A stretch of DNA of 64,000 bases from Zonotrichia leucophrys gambelii (taxonomy: Eukaryota > Chordata > Aves > Passeriformes > Passerellidae): positions 13,232,857 through 13,296,856 of the forward strand of contig NC_088178.1 in the NCBI RefSeq assembly GCF_028769735.1, in the 5' to 3' direction. The notes beneath the pieces were generated by a model. It searched no databases. It worked only from the letters and a program-made list of their open reading frames with translations, and had not been told where the DNA came from. Below are positions 35,346 to 47,200 of this stretch, one piece after another. The position numbers and the translations under genes were made by a program. How positions within the stretch are numbered: position 1 is the stretch's first letter; each line of letters starts with the position of its first letter.

Positions 35346-38300
35346 GGAAATGTAACTGCTCCAAACATTCCTTTGATTTGAGGGTTATTTTGCTTTTCCT
35401 AATAATTTCTTGATAACAATATAATTGGATGAGTCCTTGAGGCCATTTCATGTACAAGATTTATTGGGAATATTACCTGTATATTTAGAGTTAAGAGGGA
35501 CAAATATTTTATTTCCTTTTTTTATTGTCCCATTATTTATAGAGTTCTCTTTGAATCTTGTAAATACATTTTTTCATTTCCCTTCAGAGTTTGTCTTTCT
35601 CTTTGGCAAACATTGATTTTTTTTCATGTTTTTTCCAGTGAACCTTGAAATTAAAATGTCTTTTTTTGTTTAATTTCTTTTTTTGTACACTGGACTCATT
35701 GTCAGCACAGCAAGAGCAAGGTGCTTTGTTAGATTACTGCTGCTTCAAAGCTGCTGAAAGGAAGAGTTGACCACATTTTATTATTTGTGTGCAGTTCTTT
35801 CATCGGTTACAATTATCCTTTTTCACAGACAAAGCCAATCCCAAGTTCTCAGCATTTGAAGGAAGCATTTTAACTTTTTTAATATTTGATAATCAACTTT
35901 TACTGACTATACCAGTTTCAAGAATTGTAGAATTGTTTGTCCTCTTAGTGGACAAATCACATGCACAGAAACAGCTATATACAAAAATAGTAAGGTTTAC
36001 AGGCAGAGAGAGTATATTTTATTAGACCAGCTGATATAGTTGGGGGGAAAAAAAGGAAAAGCTCGCAGTCACACAAGCCCTCTGAAAGCATTTCTATTTT
36101 CTCATCTATATCAACTGTTCTAATAACAAATAGTACTTCTCTCTGCAAACCTTTCCTCTCTCCTATCCTTTTACTATTACAGCTACAGCAACAGTATTTC
36201 TAGAAAAAAAAATTGTATTTATATAGCAAAGAAACCGTATCACCATTTTTCAAGTGTTTTTCATCAAAACTACTGTCTGTTCCCTTTCCTATAATAGAGA
36301 TTTTATTTTTAAAGTATTTTTAGAAAATAATAATTTTTATGATAATTACTTGGTCATTGTCATTTTATCTGCTGCAGCAGAAAAATTCTCTATTACAGAG
36401 TCTTCACAAAGAATGCTTTTTTCTTTTGCTAAGTAGCCAGGGCACTGTAGGTTGTGAAATTAAAAGCTTAAATTATAGTAGGGTAAAGTGGTTGGACCTA
36501 GGAACACAGATACATTTGTATCCTTGGTCAGCCTGGATGCCATCAGAAAGTTCGGAAATTTTTCAAAATATTCAGCTACAATGAAATCCTCCATAAATTA
36601 AATAGGTTTTCTTTAGCTTTGTGACCTAGGGTTATACATTATGCTAAGCAAGTAGAACAGTCTATGTTCAAAGGCTAAAGAGCAGGTAGTAAGTGTTTAA
36701 AGCAGCAAGAGTCGTGTTAAAAAAAAAAGTATTTAAAAGTAGATTGTTCTAGGCTATAATAAACTATGAATTGTAAAAGGTTAATTGACAAAATGATACT
36801 CATTTAACGCCATTTCTGTAATAGCAATCATTGCTGAATTCATAATTCAGGGGTCTTGCTATATTGACAATCACGTTTCCTCAGGAAGACTGCAGTTATT
36901 CCCTCAGTCTGTTTAAGCTGTGGTAGTTGGTTATGGATTTACAGGCAGACACAGGTACCTGTGCCCACTGTGCTGCTGGCTAGAAAGACAAACAGCATCC
37001 TGCACCCGGGGCGGCCCAGGAATGCGAGGGAGATTCCTGCCAGGAGCTGACCTTTGCCTCGCTCCCATCCCAACCCTGCGCTGGCGTGGGCCATGGTAAT
37101 TACCCTCAATGCACATCTGGCATTCAACGAAGGGCAGCCTTGCCTCAAGGTTGCTTTGCTTAGGTTCAAATCCCATTTTTGCAGAGCCTCTGACCTGCAA
37201 ATCTGATCTGTTTTCCTCCAAACCGTATTTCTTATTCAATGAGATACTATGTTAGCAGGGAACAAAACAGTAAGATTTTAATAGCAACAAACATTCAGTC
37301 AAACTCTTTCCTTGGGCACATTGTCAGAGTGGCAGAGATATCCTCCTCATGACAGAAAAGATTCCTTTTTAATTTTTTCCCCCTAAGATATTATGCCAAA
37401 TGAGAACTATTTTGTTTGTTTACTTTATCAATTTTGTAAAAAGCAGCAGTTCCTCAACAGAAGGACAAATGGAGTCACTGCAATTGTTGTTTTGCAGAAA
37501 GGACTTCCCAGGCACTGGCTGCATCAGCAGCTTTTGTGAGCAGAGTGCAGTGCCACACAATCTCTTCTATCCACGCCTGCCACAAGCTGTAGCCAAAAAA
37601 ATGGCACAGGCTTGCTAAGAAGGGGCTATTAAAATGTCTCCTTAATTATGATTCATTGCTTCTTTTTTTAACAGTACAAACTTGTCAGCTATAACAAAAG
37701 ATGTTTAAGAAACAAACCTTGTCAAAATAAATGAATTAAGAGCATTCATCCTTTTCTAGAGTGTGAAGAAGTTTGTAAGGTGATAATGAATTCTGTAATG
37801 CATTAGCCACACTTCTTAAATGTATGTACCACTTACTCCATATCTTACAAAAGTTTTGTTATTTTCACTGAATCTCCAGTTATGGGCACAAATTAGCAAG
37901 ATTTGATTGTAATTGGACTTTGAGCGATACAGCTATGATTCTGCCAAGTGCAAGGTGTTTTCTCTGTGCAGAAGCCTGTTAAAGTGGCATAGAATCCACA
38001 TGAAATCCAAAGGCATGCTCCCATTGCCTTTGCTGCACTTGGCAGAGCCTTGTGCTGCAGAAGTTGTAGAGCATCTTCTGCCTGCCAGGATCCTGCCAGG
38101 GCATGATGAGCTGTCCCTCTGCACTGGCAGGGGAATCCTGCCTCAGGAGCTGGGGCTAGACCTGATCCCAGGTCAGTGCAGGAGTTCATCTAAAGCAGGG
38201 CCAGGCCATGACTCGGGCTTAGCTTCCAATGACAAATTTGGGTCTTCTTTCCCAATCATTGCTTTCTTTACATGTATGGGTGCCCTTCCATAGTGCACAG

Positions 38301-40895
38301 AAATTCTGTCCAGGCATGACTGAATGTGGGCCCAGCAGTATCACCAATTCCACTCCCACACACTGATCCGTGCATGCAGCTCCCTCCTGGCTTTAGTCCC
38401 TTCCTGAACTGGGCACCAGCACAATCTTCCCATCCCTCTACGAGTCTAACCTTCCAGCTCATTGACTGTTTTCAGAACCAGCTCAGCATCTGCCTAAGAC
38501 CCATTTCATATCCATGATTTTGTCCCCTCACTGTCACATCCATGACTGTTCACAAGTTTATGGTTCTCTCTATCACTGCACCAATCTCGGTATTCCTTTC
38601 AAATAACAGAGCTGCTGGAGAGAGTCACTGATCTGAGAAATTTTTGTGTGCAGTAAATGAGCACCCAGAACTTCCTCCATGTAAAGAAATCTTTCCAGCA
38701 GTGACACGGCATAGCTCATTTAGCATTTCATCAGATGAGCACTCATATTACCTACCACAAAAAATAGATGATGCTGATGATTTCTACTTATCTAAACCAA
38801 ATTCTTTGAAGACCTGCTCAGATTCCTGAAGCCTCCTATGATTGTGGCATTTGTTTTCCAAAAACCAAAGGCGGCTTCTGCAGACCCCTTGGAGCAGTGA
38901 CAGTACTGTCACATTTGGCTGCCTGGGGTGGCAGGGTTCACTCTCACCATCCTGCTGGGTGCTGGGGAGAGGCTGTCTCCCACCTCACCACAACACCACC
39001 TCCCTCCTGCTGCACCTTGCCCAGAGGCACCAATATCACACTGGATCCAGGCTTCTCCAGCTCCTTCGGACCTCAGCTCACAGTCCCAGCATAAAAGCTC
39101 AGGTTGAGGCCTGCCTTGGTGGCTGAGCACACACTTGTTTGAGAGATGCTCTGGAAAACAAGACAAGTTTGCTGTATTCACCATGATAAACCCCACAGAG
39201 TTTTAAAGGAGCTGAGCTGTTTTCAATCCAGCTCACACACAGCTATGGACATCTTCAACCCATATACTTTCTGATTCTGATAGAAATTCTCCCCCCTGCT
39301 ATTTAGAAACAGACACAGGCACAAGGAGGTCAATACTACTGGGGGTCTGGTTTTAGATTTTTGGCATCAGAAGCATGAATGAACAGGGAAACAAAGACTA
39401 TAGGAGATGCATGGTGGAGATGTATCAGAGGTGCAGAAGAAAAAAGGTTGGACAGATATTCAGGGGAACAGTCTGGGACATTGGCCCTTGCCCTGGCCTC
39501 TCAGTGATCCCTGGCAAGATGAAGGAGTACAGCACACACAAGAAGAGTTTTTCCTAGAGCAATGCAACTCAGTTATCACTGGAGTGTGTCTGGAAATGTG
39601 TAGAGATCCAGGCTACAAAAACAGCAGGGAAGTCTGTGTATCTGATGGCTCTTTCACAGCCCCACTGGGCTATTCCTGATGCCCTACTGCAATGTGCCAT
39701 GCAGATGTGTCACCCTCACCTGCAGTGGGACCAAAGCTTGCAGCAGCAAAGGAGAAGCCTGCAGTCCTCAGTTATGGGGGATGATAGGAAGCTATTCCAG
39801 AGCTGTGGAATACTGAAATAGCAAAATGCATTTGGAAGCTGCTAACTTATACAGCAACCATTCCTATCCCCACAGCAGCCAAATGGAAGCAAGTGTAAAA
39901 GCGGAATCTCACCAGTCTTATTCATTCACAGGCAGAAGAAACAAAATCTAAGCTTCAAACTCATGATTAAAATAGGGTTCTAGAGTGGCAAGTAGACGTG
40001 AACACTGTGCCCAGAAAACAGTAGGCTTCAAACAGTTTGAATACCCATCTCTGTGGGAGATCCAATATGCTGCTGAAAGAACTGTTCATGAAAGTCAAAA
40101 ATAATGCCAGCACTGAAACAGTCCAATCTGCAATAATATTTTCCATTAGATATTTCACTGCAACAGCCAGAATTTTAATAAAGCACATGGCAATTTTTAG
40201 TTAACAATGGAAAAGGCATTTTCTAAAGTTGGGATACACCATACCTGTTGCCTGGCAAACAGCTCACAGGATGCAGTTTACTTCATGGGCAGAGGAAACT
40301 GCATCTCCCCAGAGTGGGAGCTCCCCCTTCTGCAGCCTGGCAGGTGCCAGCAGCAAGGACAGGAGGGAAATCAGCCAGGGATGTTCCCTCCATAGTGCTC
40401 AGAGCAAGCCCCAGTGCAGGCAGTGACTGCAAACGCCCGTGGGCGCCATCCCTGGGGATTGCTTTTGCCCCAAGGCCAGGACCCACCTCCTGTGTCTGCA
40501 GGAGCACAGAGTTTTCCTTCCTGGGCACAGGGAGCATCCCAGCCACAATCTCACTCACTTTTCCAACAAAATATGGTGATCTTCACTAGCAACAGTTGTT
40601 TTCCAGCTTACCACAACATTCAATGATAATTGTAGGAGTAAATGTTTGGAGGTTAAGGTGCAATTTGTAAATGTCCGATATTTATAGTTATGAAAAAAAG
40701 TCATGAATTGTCACGTTTACCTTAAATGATCCACAGGTATAACTGGAGAAGAGCTTCCACATGAAAAATTAGGCCATACTGACCCATACAAACAAATTCA
40801 GTAAGCCACAACAAGCTGCTGGAATCTATTTAAAATACTGCTTTGGAAGCATAGCAAAAAATTACTGGCTGTTTAGTTAACTTAAGGTCTATTTC

Positions 40896-40896
<1 letters not shown>
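35346..40896. other. Long noncoding stretch with several small GC-rich patches
   Basis: T-rich DNA at about 35500-35700 and AT-rich DNA to 36900 are followed by GC-rich patches near 36950-37100, 38000-38180, 38900-39110 and 40280-40560. A perfect tRNA B-box-like word at 37163-37173 has no tRNA around it. The frame at 38644-38829 reads plausibly as protein and is preceded by an acceptor-like CAG, but it matches nothing known to me. Confidence 0.55.

Positions 40897-40956
<60 letters not shown>
40897..40956 (+). repeat. (TATC)15 microsatellite
   Basis: Fifteen uninterrupted TATC units, 60 bp, with sharp edges. The lack of interruptions suggests recent expansion, so the locus is likely to vary in length between individuals. 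Confidence 0.98.
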
Positions 40957-43099
40957 CTGGTGAAATAAGTGCATGTTTTTATTTGCTGATATAGAGATGG
41001 CATGTGTTGCTACTGTGGTTCTTCCACAAAAAAATCCATTGCTTTTAGTATGAATTAGGTGAACACTGAAGTGTCTCTGCTACTCTCAGAGGAAAATTCT
41101 CTTCTAGCTACCTTATAAATAAATGTTAGGTCTGGTATTCAACTTATCAGAAAAACACAGCACAGGAAAAAAAAAACAGCTCTCAAACATGTTATTTATA
41201 CACTTTATATACTGACTACAGGAAGAACTGAAATTATTTTCACTAGCAACATATGTGTAATTTAATATTACCAGTGAAAACTAGGAGCTTACCTGGACAG
41301 GATAAACTTCGAGCACTTGTAATTTTTCCAGTTTTGAATACAAAGATGGGAGCTAAGCAGAACTCTCCATCTCTGCAGTGATTATAGCAGTATTTTCTAG
41401 AGGAAAGAACAGAAAACCAAACCTGTGTGTGAGGAAAAAAATGAACAGAGAGAAAACAAACACTCCCCCACTACCCTACCATCAAACTTCTCCTGCATGG
41501 ATTCATTGTTCAAGTCAGTTGTGAAGCAAACACCATGTGCATAACACATCTGTCAAGGCTTACAGGATACAGTTCATATTTCTTCACCTGCTCTTACTCT
41601 GCATAATGCTGTTCCTGGGATCTCACTGCCATCAGCTCCTTCTCTGCTCTGAACAAGGTCACAATGCTCTGACCTTGCATCCTGCAAAATCAAAAACATC
41701 CCCCAGCTTGCTGCTGTATTTTTTCCTTGAAATCTCCAGACTAGGTGGAAGTATTGAGAGTGTGTGACTCCTGATGACCTTTAGAGAAACTTCCCCCACA
41801 TTGCTGCCTCATGCACTGAAACCAGAGTCATTCCTCCCACCTGATTGATGTTTCCCACTGCAAGCACAGCAGATGCATCCCAGACTGCTGAAGAAAGGAC
41901 AAGCCTGAAGAGCACAATAAACTTTCATGACATGGCACACATGGGCTCTTCTCTCTGAGCCTGGCAGGCAGGGTACACAGCATGCCAGTGTCCTCATGTG
42001 CTTTTGGAAAGCAGTGGAAACAGTAATCCAGCTTTGTTTTCCCTGCATCTCCTGCTCTGAATTTACACCTCAGTGAGAAAGAAACTGAAGGATTTGTGAA
42101 GAGGTCCCCTGTTACCATTTCTCCTACAGGTCATGCAGCACCATGGTTTAGATTGAGGGTCATCAGTGCTGCATGCAATCAGACACAAATGCAGGAGCCA
42201 GAGGAGAGAGAGGAGAGATCTGCTGCATAGGCCAAGACATGCTGGAGAGCAGCAGGAAAGGAACAAGGTGATGGCAATTTAGATCATAAATCAGTGACTA
42301 ACCCAGAACACAGTTCACCTGCTTCCTGTGCCAGCACAGCCGCTCTCTCCTCCCAGGAACAGGGACAGACACTGCTGTCTGCTTCAGCTGTTCCTCATGG
42401 GGCCCTTAAAGGCTGAGTTAACGCTTACTAGTTCATCATACAGCCCTCTACCTTCCTAAAGAGTCATGGGATCCAGTCTGCCAGCAATATGTCTGCATAA
42501 AACAAAGTTCAGCACTGCTTGTGGTAATAACTACCCTTGCAATCACACAACAGCACCAAATGCTGGGTAAGTGAAAGGATAATTCCATAAAAGCCTGTGA
42601 GGCAAATACATATTTTCTCATTAGCATTTAGCCATTAGTCTCAGATCTTAACAACTCAAGAAGTCAATGCAGATGGACCAGAGTGGCATTAGTGCAGTGA
42701 CCCTGTGCTGGACAGGGTCTGGCTGCTCATGGGTCTCAGCATGTCCTGCAGGCAGCCCATCTGTAAAGGTGAGCTGTGCACCCCTGATCCTGGAACAGGC
42801 CACTTCTTAGATGCCACCTTTGCTGTGTTACCTGAGAAATGTGGCAACTCAACCCGATGCTCTGTGTGACATAAGCACACTGGGTCAAGTGATAAGCCAG
42901 ATATTTCAGTCCCAGTGCATCTCCATTAAAAAAAAAAATCCTGTTCATGACTTTACATTCATAAATACTCTCACAATGTCAAGGGATGGGGGGTTTTCAT
43001 CAATTCATTAGATATGCTCCCATGAATTATTTATATTCAGTGCTAAAAATGGTTCCGAAACATTACAAGAATTCAATATCAGTTTTCACAGTGGGATTT
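40957..43099. other. Noncoding stretch
   Basis: Unique DNA with A-runs near 41168 and 42928. Open frames of 60-96 codons occur on both strands with no recognised domain. No RNA gene or mobile element is seen. Confidence 0.6.
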
Positions 43100-43420
43100 C
43101 ATCATTTTAGCACTGTAGCATAATAGCCTAATGCAATACTAATACTAATACGATATGGTGCTAATAGGGTACAATGAGAGTTCTCTCTAATATGCAAACA
43201 TTTCCATGTTGCATTATTATTTCTTTTAAGTTAATATGATATGGTGATAATATGATGAAATGAATTAGTTTCATATCATTGTTTGCATGAGTTGCGCATA
43301 TTAAAAGAATATTTCCCCCCCTCCCTTTGAATTCACTTGGAATGAGCTTGAAAATTTACCCTGTAGTTATTCTTATGCTAATGAGGCTGTTTAGTAGGAA
43401 ACACTCCTGCTGTTGCTTAG
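43100..43420. promoter_or_regulatory. Candidate enhancer: POU/homeodomain word cluster
   Basis: Within about 320 bp are octamer-like words TATGCAAACA (43191-43200), GTTTGCATGA (about 43281) and TATGCTAATGA (about 43374), with repeated GATATGGTG, TAATATGAT and AATACT motifs. The sequence is AT-rich but not low-complexity and has no long open frame. Clusters of this type are typical of developmental enhancers bound by POU and homeodomain factors. This is a word-content inference without conservation data. Confidence 0.3.
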
Positions 43421-44066
43421 CCAGCTGAAGAAAGAATAGGCTCATATCACCTCTTGCTGGAAAAAGAATTTTCCTGGCCTGTTTTGAAAGCCTCTGTCCT
43501 AAATATGTTTGGTTTAACATTTCCCACTGGCGCATAGATTCATTGCATATTTATGCTAAGTTTTCTGGTCAATATTTATCAGGAGCACTTCTGCATAAGT
43601 GGACGTGGCTCCCAGCTCAGCTGCTGTGAGGGGCAAGGCACAGGGAGCCACAGCCACAGCCTGGGGAGGTGACCACAGAGACAGAGAGAGCCATCCTGGT
43701 TTGTGTGGCCCCGGATGGGTGTATCCTGGGAAGAGAGAGATGGCAAGGCCACACCCAGGCTCCAGGGTCCATCTCAGTACTCTCCTCCAGGTCTTGTGAC
43801 ATTTTGCCAAAGCCTGTGCTGTGTATTCATTGATGCAAGAAACCAAGCTGGTGTGTTTTTCTTTCTGCCCCACAAAGCAGAGTATCTACCAGCCTTGGAG
43901 AGAAATCCTGTCTGCCCTTCCCAGAAATGAGCTCTGTTCCCTGGCACTTCACACTGACGCAAGGACCCCTTCATTTCCCAGCTCTGGTGGAAGATCAATG
44001 GAAATATCCTATAGATGCTCTGGCATTCAGTGTTGGACACAACCTGCAGGGCTTGGAGCAGCCAAG
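43421..44066. other. Noncoding stretch with a GC-rich patch
   Basis: Unique DNA with a GC-rich patch at about 43600-43790. Overlapping open frames on both strands (up to 105 codons, minus 43556-43873) are unrecognised. Confidence 0.55.
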
Positions 44067-44200
44067 CAGCCCTGTCGCAGACATTTTTTCATAGAAATCC
44101 TTTCTTTGGGATTTGTTCTTCTTCTGGGGCCTCAGCTTCTCAGAAGATGAACAAATCCCAAAGAAAGGATTTCTATGAAAAAATGTCTGCGACACAGCCC
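44067..44200. mobile_element. Palindromic 122-bp insertion flanked by 6-bp repeats
   Basis: Two 54-bp arms (44073-44126 and 44141-44194) are inverted copies differing at one position (44119 against 44148) around a 14-base centre. The palindrome starts TGTCGCAGACA and ends with the complement, so it has TG...CA ends. It lies exactly between two copies of CAGCCC (44067-44072 and 44195-44200). TG...CA ends with a 6-bp target duplication are the mark of integration by some retroviral integrases. The arm resembles the U3 end of a songbird endogenous retrovirus LTR that I remember. If so, both outer ends are the same LTR terminus, unlike a normal LTR with U3 and U5 ends. A long-TIR foldback DNA transposon is an alternative. 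There is no coding capacity. Confidence 0.75.
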
Positions 44201-47200
44201 TGTCCTGACCATTTGCCTTTTGTACTACAACACTTAAATGTGCAAACTGGAATGGCTGTAATGGGACTTCATTTGCCCTTTTCAGAGGGACCCAGTGGAG
44301 TAACTGTGCTCATTAATAAATGGGCACTGAAATTTTGAGGACTTTTGGGGATGTTGTGGGGCTCCAATACAGGATGATATGGGAGGACATTCTTAAGTAA
44401 TTCAGCTAACATTAGCCTCTGGTTCATTTCTTCCTGACTTTCCTATGGAGACAGAGGACAACCCACAAAGCGGCTGAGAGCAACATCCTGATCTGCCCAC
44501 ACCCCAGCTTTAACTTCATGTAGATCCAGTAATTGCCTTCAAATCCCAGCACACAGAGTCTGAATTCAGACTCTATGACCATTAATTCACACGAAGTTAT
44601 GCAAGAAAATCTTACATGTGAAGTTAACAGCACACGTACGGCACAGAAAACATCCCCAAACGTTACAGAGGTTTAAAATGTCATAAATAACATAGTCCAA
44701 AGTTTTTTTAATTATCAGATTTCCAAAGCTATTTTACATAATTCCCCATGTAATCCAATCTTAAACTCAGAAGACACTAATGCAGATGACATTTCCTCTC
44801 TGTTTTGAATAGGGATTATTTTTTAAGAGGATACAGAACCTGGAAGTATTTCAATAGGTTTGATATTTAAAGCATATTTAATGGCATTTATGTTTTAATC
44901 TTCTTACCTACTAAACTTTAAAGAGAGCTGCAAGGAATTTAACAGTAAAAAAATAATTAGACATTAGTTAGTAACATAAAATGCATAGGCAATGGGTCAG
45001 TGGATTCATGAGCAGGATGCAAACAGGAATGGCTTTCAGGGCAACACAGCCCACCATGCTTTCCACCCTCCAGGAGTCACACTGCTCACATCCTCCCAAC
45101 ATCCTGAAAGTGCTCAACTGCTTATGGACTTTGGCTACATTGGTGGCAACAGGGTGATCTGAAAGCAATGACCCAAATTCACCAGGCTCTTTATAGATGA
45201 GCAGATCAGAGGCATCTTTGCCAGGAAGAGAGGACAGAGGCAGATGAATAATTGTTATAACTCATTCTGTGTTTTCTAGCCTGAACACAACATAGCACCA
45301 TCCAAGACCTCTTGTGGGAAGACTACTCAGGTTAAGCAAATCTCACAGAAAATTATACAAAGAAAACCCTTGTTGGTCTTCTGAAGTCTGGAGTTTTAGA
45401 AAAGAAGTCTTATTCTGATCATACACATTCAGCCCTGCTGCCTTAGGGCTGTTGCACATTTGGTGGCAATGAGTTACACCTTGTGCTGGTGCTTGTCTCC
45501 CTAAACTTCACATGTACTCATCTGCTGTTTCAGGCCTGAAAGAGCCTGCAGACAACTGCCTGCTTCTTTTCCTTCTCACACTCTGCCTAACCCCAGGAGC
45601 AAGGAGCTACTTCTTTAGGAGTAAAGGCATTAATTAGCAGTGCACCTCTTTAACCCACATGCTCTTTCACGCAGCTTCATAATGAATTCCAAACAACCCT
45701 GAGTTGTAGCATGACTACGATTTTCTCATATTAGAGGAGACACTCATTGTCTTGAAATCCAAGGCAGTGGTCTAGCAAACACCTCTTTCCAAGAGGCCCA
45801 TAGATTGGAGCCACAGACACATTTCAAATATTTGGATGCATACGTATTTCTACATTGAAAGAACTGATTTTGCAAAACCTCCCTGTGTGGCCCAGACAAA
45901 TTGATGTGATTACTTTTAGCTATCAGTGGGAACAAAAAAGTCTTATGCAACTTAAGCACAATAAGCCAAGTCATTATTCTACTCTGAAAAATCAAAGATT
46001 TCTTGGTGTTACCATTACTATTGCTCTGTTACTTGTGGAAAACAATTCCAACTATCAGGAAATAATTATGAACAAAGTCCAGTTAATTATACAAGACATC
46101 TAAGCGGCCCTAATTAAGGATTGGGTCAATACTGTTCACTTGGTAATTTTTTTTTTAATTGTGAATAGATTTAGTAGAAGCCTGGCTGATAAACAAATAA
46201 TGAGATTGGTGGTCTAGAAGGAATTTGATTAATAAAATTATTCACCAATTATTTATTTCCTGTGGTTTATATAGCTCTTTCTTCTACCTTAGAACAGGAA
46301 TAGAAGGAGAGGAATTGCACTCATTGGTTTCCATGCCCATGTTCCTTCTTGGCAGAAACACCCTACAATCGTGAGCCTGAGGATTAAAGCTTTATTCATG
46401 CAACCATGATAAAAGGGGGTAACAATTCAAAGCCACCTAAGTCTCTGATGCAGTTAAATTCAGGGAAGATTCCTGGATCCAGAGAAGCCTTATGGATTTT
46501 GCTGTAAGTATTCACCTTGCATAAATACAATGTTCATGGTATTTGTGCTCAACCATGAAAAAAATGGTCAGGGCTGGTAAAAACCAAAACAGACAAGCTA
46601 TAAATCTGGTTCCACAGTTGATATCTCCCCACCATTTCTTCAGGAGAATCCACATAACTCCTGCTAACCTCCAAGGGTTGTGTCCCAAGCCCAGAAACAG
46701 GCTACAATCAGGTGAAATGGAGCCCAGCTGCTGTGGCTGCAGAGATCAGCCCTTGAAGGTGCCCAGAGCAAGCAGCGGGCATGGGCAGGGCACTGGAAGA
46801 AGGAGAAAGAGCCTCTGGGCTGATTGTCTGGGGCTGAGTCCCAGCAAATCCCTGTGTGCTACCACCACACCAACGATGGATGACTGCAGTTTAAACAGGA
46901 AAACAACTTTACATATGTTTTAAACTACAGTCTGCTAGCCTCATATTTTAGTATGAAACTGAAGCAATTTACTTCCTTTTTAATGGATTACAGAAAGAGC
47001 TCAAGCATAATGCTTCTGCTCTTGTATGATCAATACCTTTAACACATTCATAAATTATTAATATTCTGCTCACAAAATTAACCCCCTCTAAGATGCATAA
47101 TTGTTCATTATTCAAAATAAAAAACATTTAAGGAGGTAAAATGTTTCTTTGCATTTTTAGACATTTCTACCAGCTTACAATATAGCAGGAAAATTACACT

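Noticed and set aside
37163..37173. Perfect tRNA B-box-like word GGTTCAAATCC
   Set aside because: No A box, acceptor stem or cloverleaf can be formed with the sequence upstream.
31026..43281. A 17-bp word shared between 31026-31042 and 43265-43281
   Set aside because: About one such AT-rich match is expected by chance in a window of this size, and the flanks do not align.
44067..44204. Reading the 10-bp repeat CAGCCCTGTC as the target duplication of the palindromic insertion
   Set aside because: That choice breaks the symmetry of the arms. The 6-bp CAGCCC lies exactly flush with both 54-bp arms, and the extra four matching bases are the element's own TGTC start resembling the flank.
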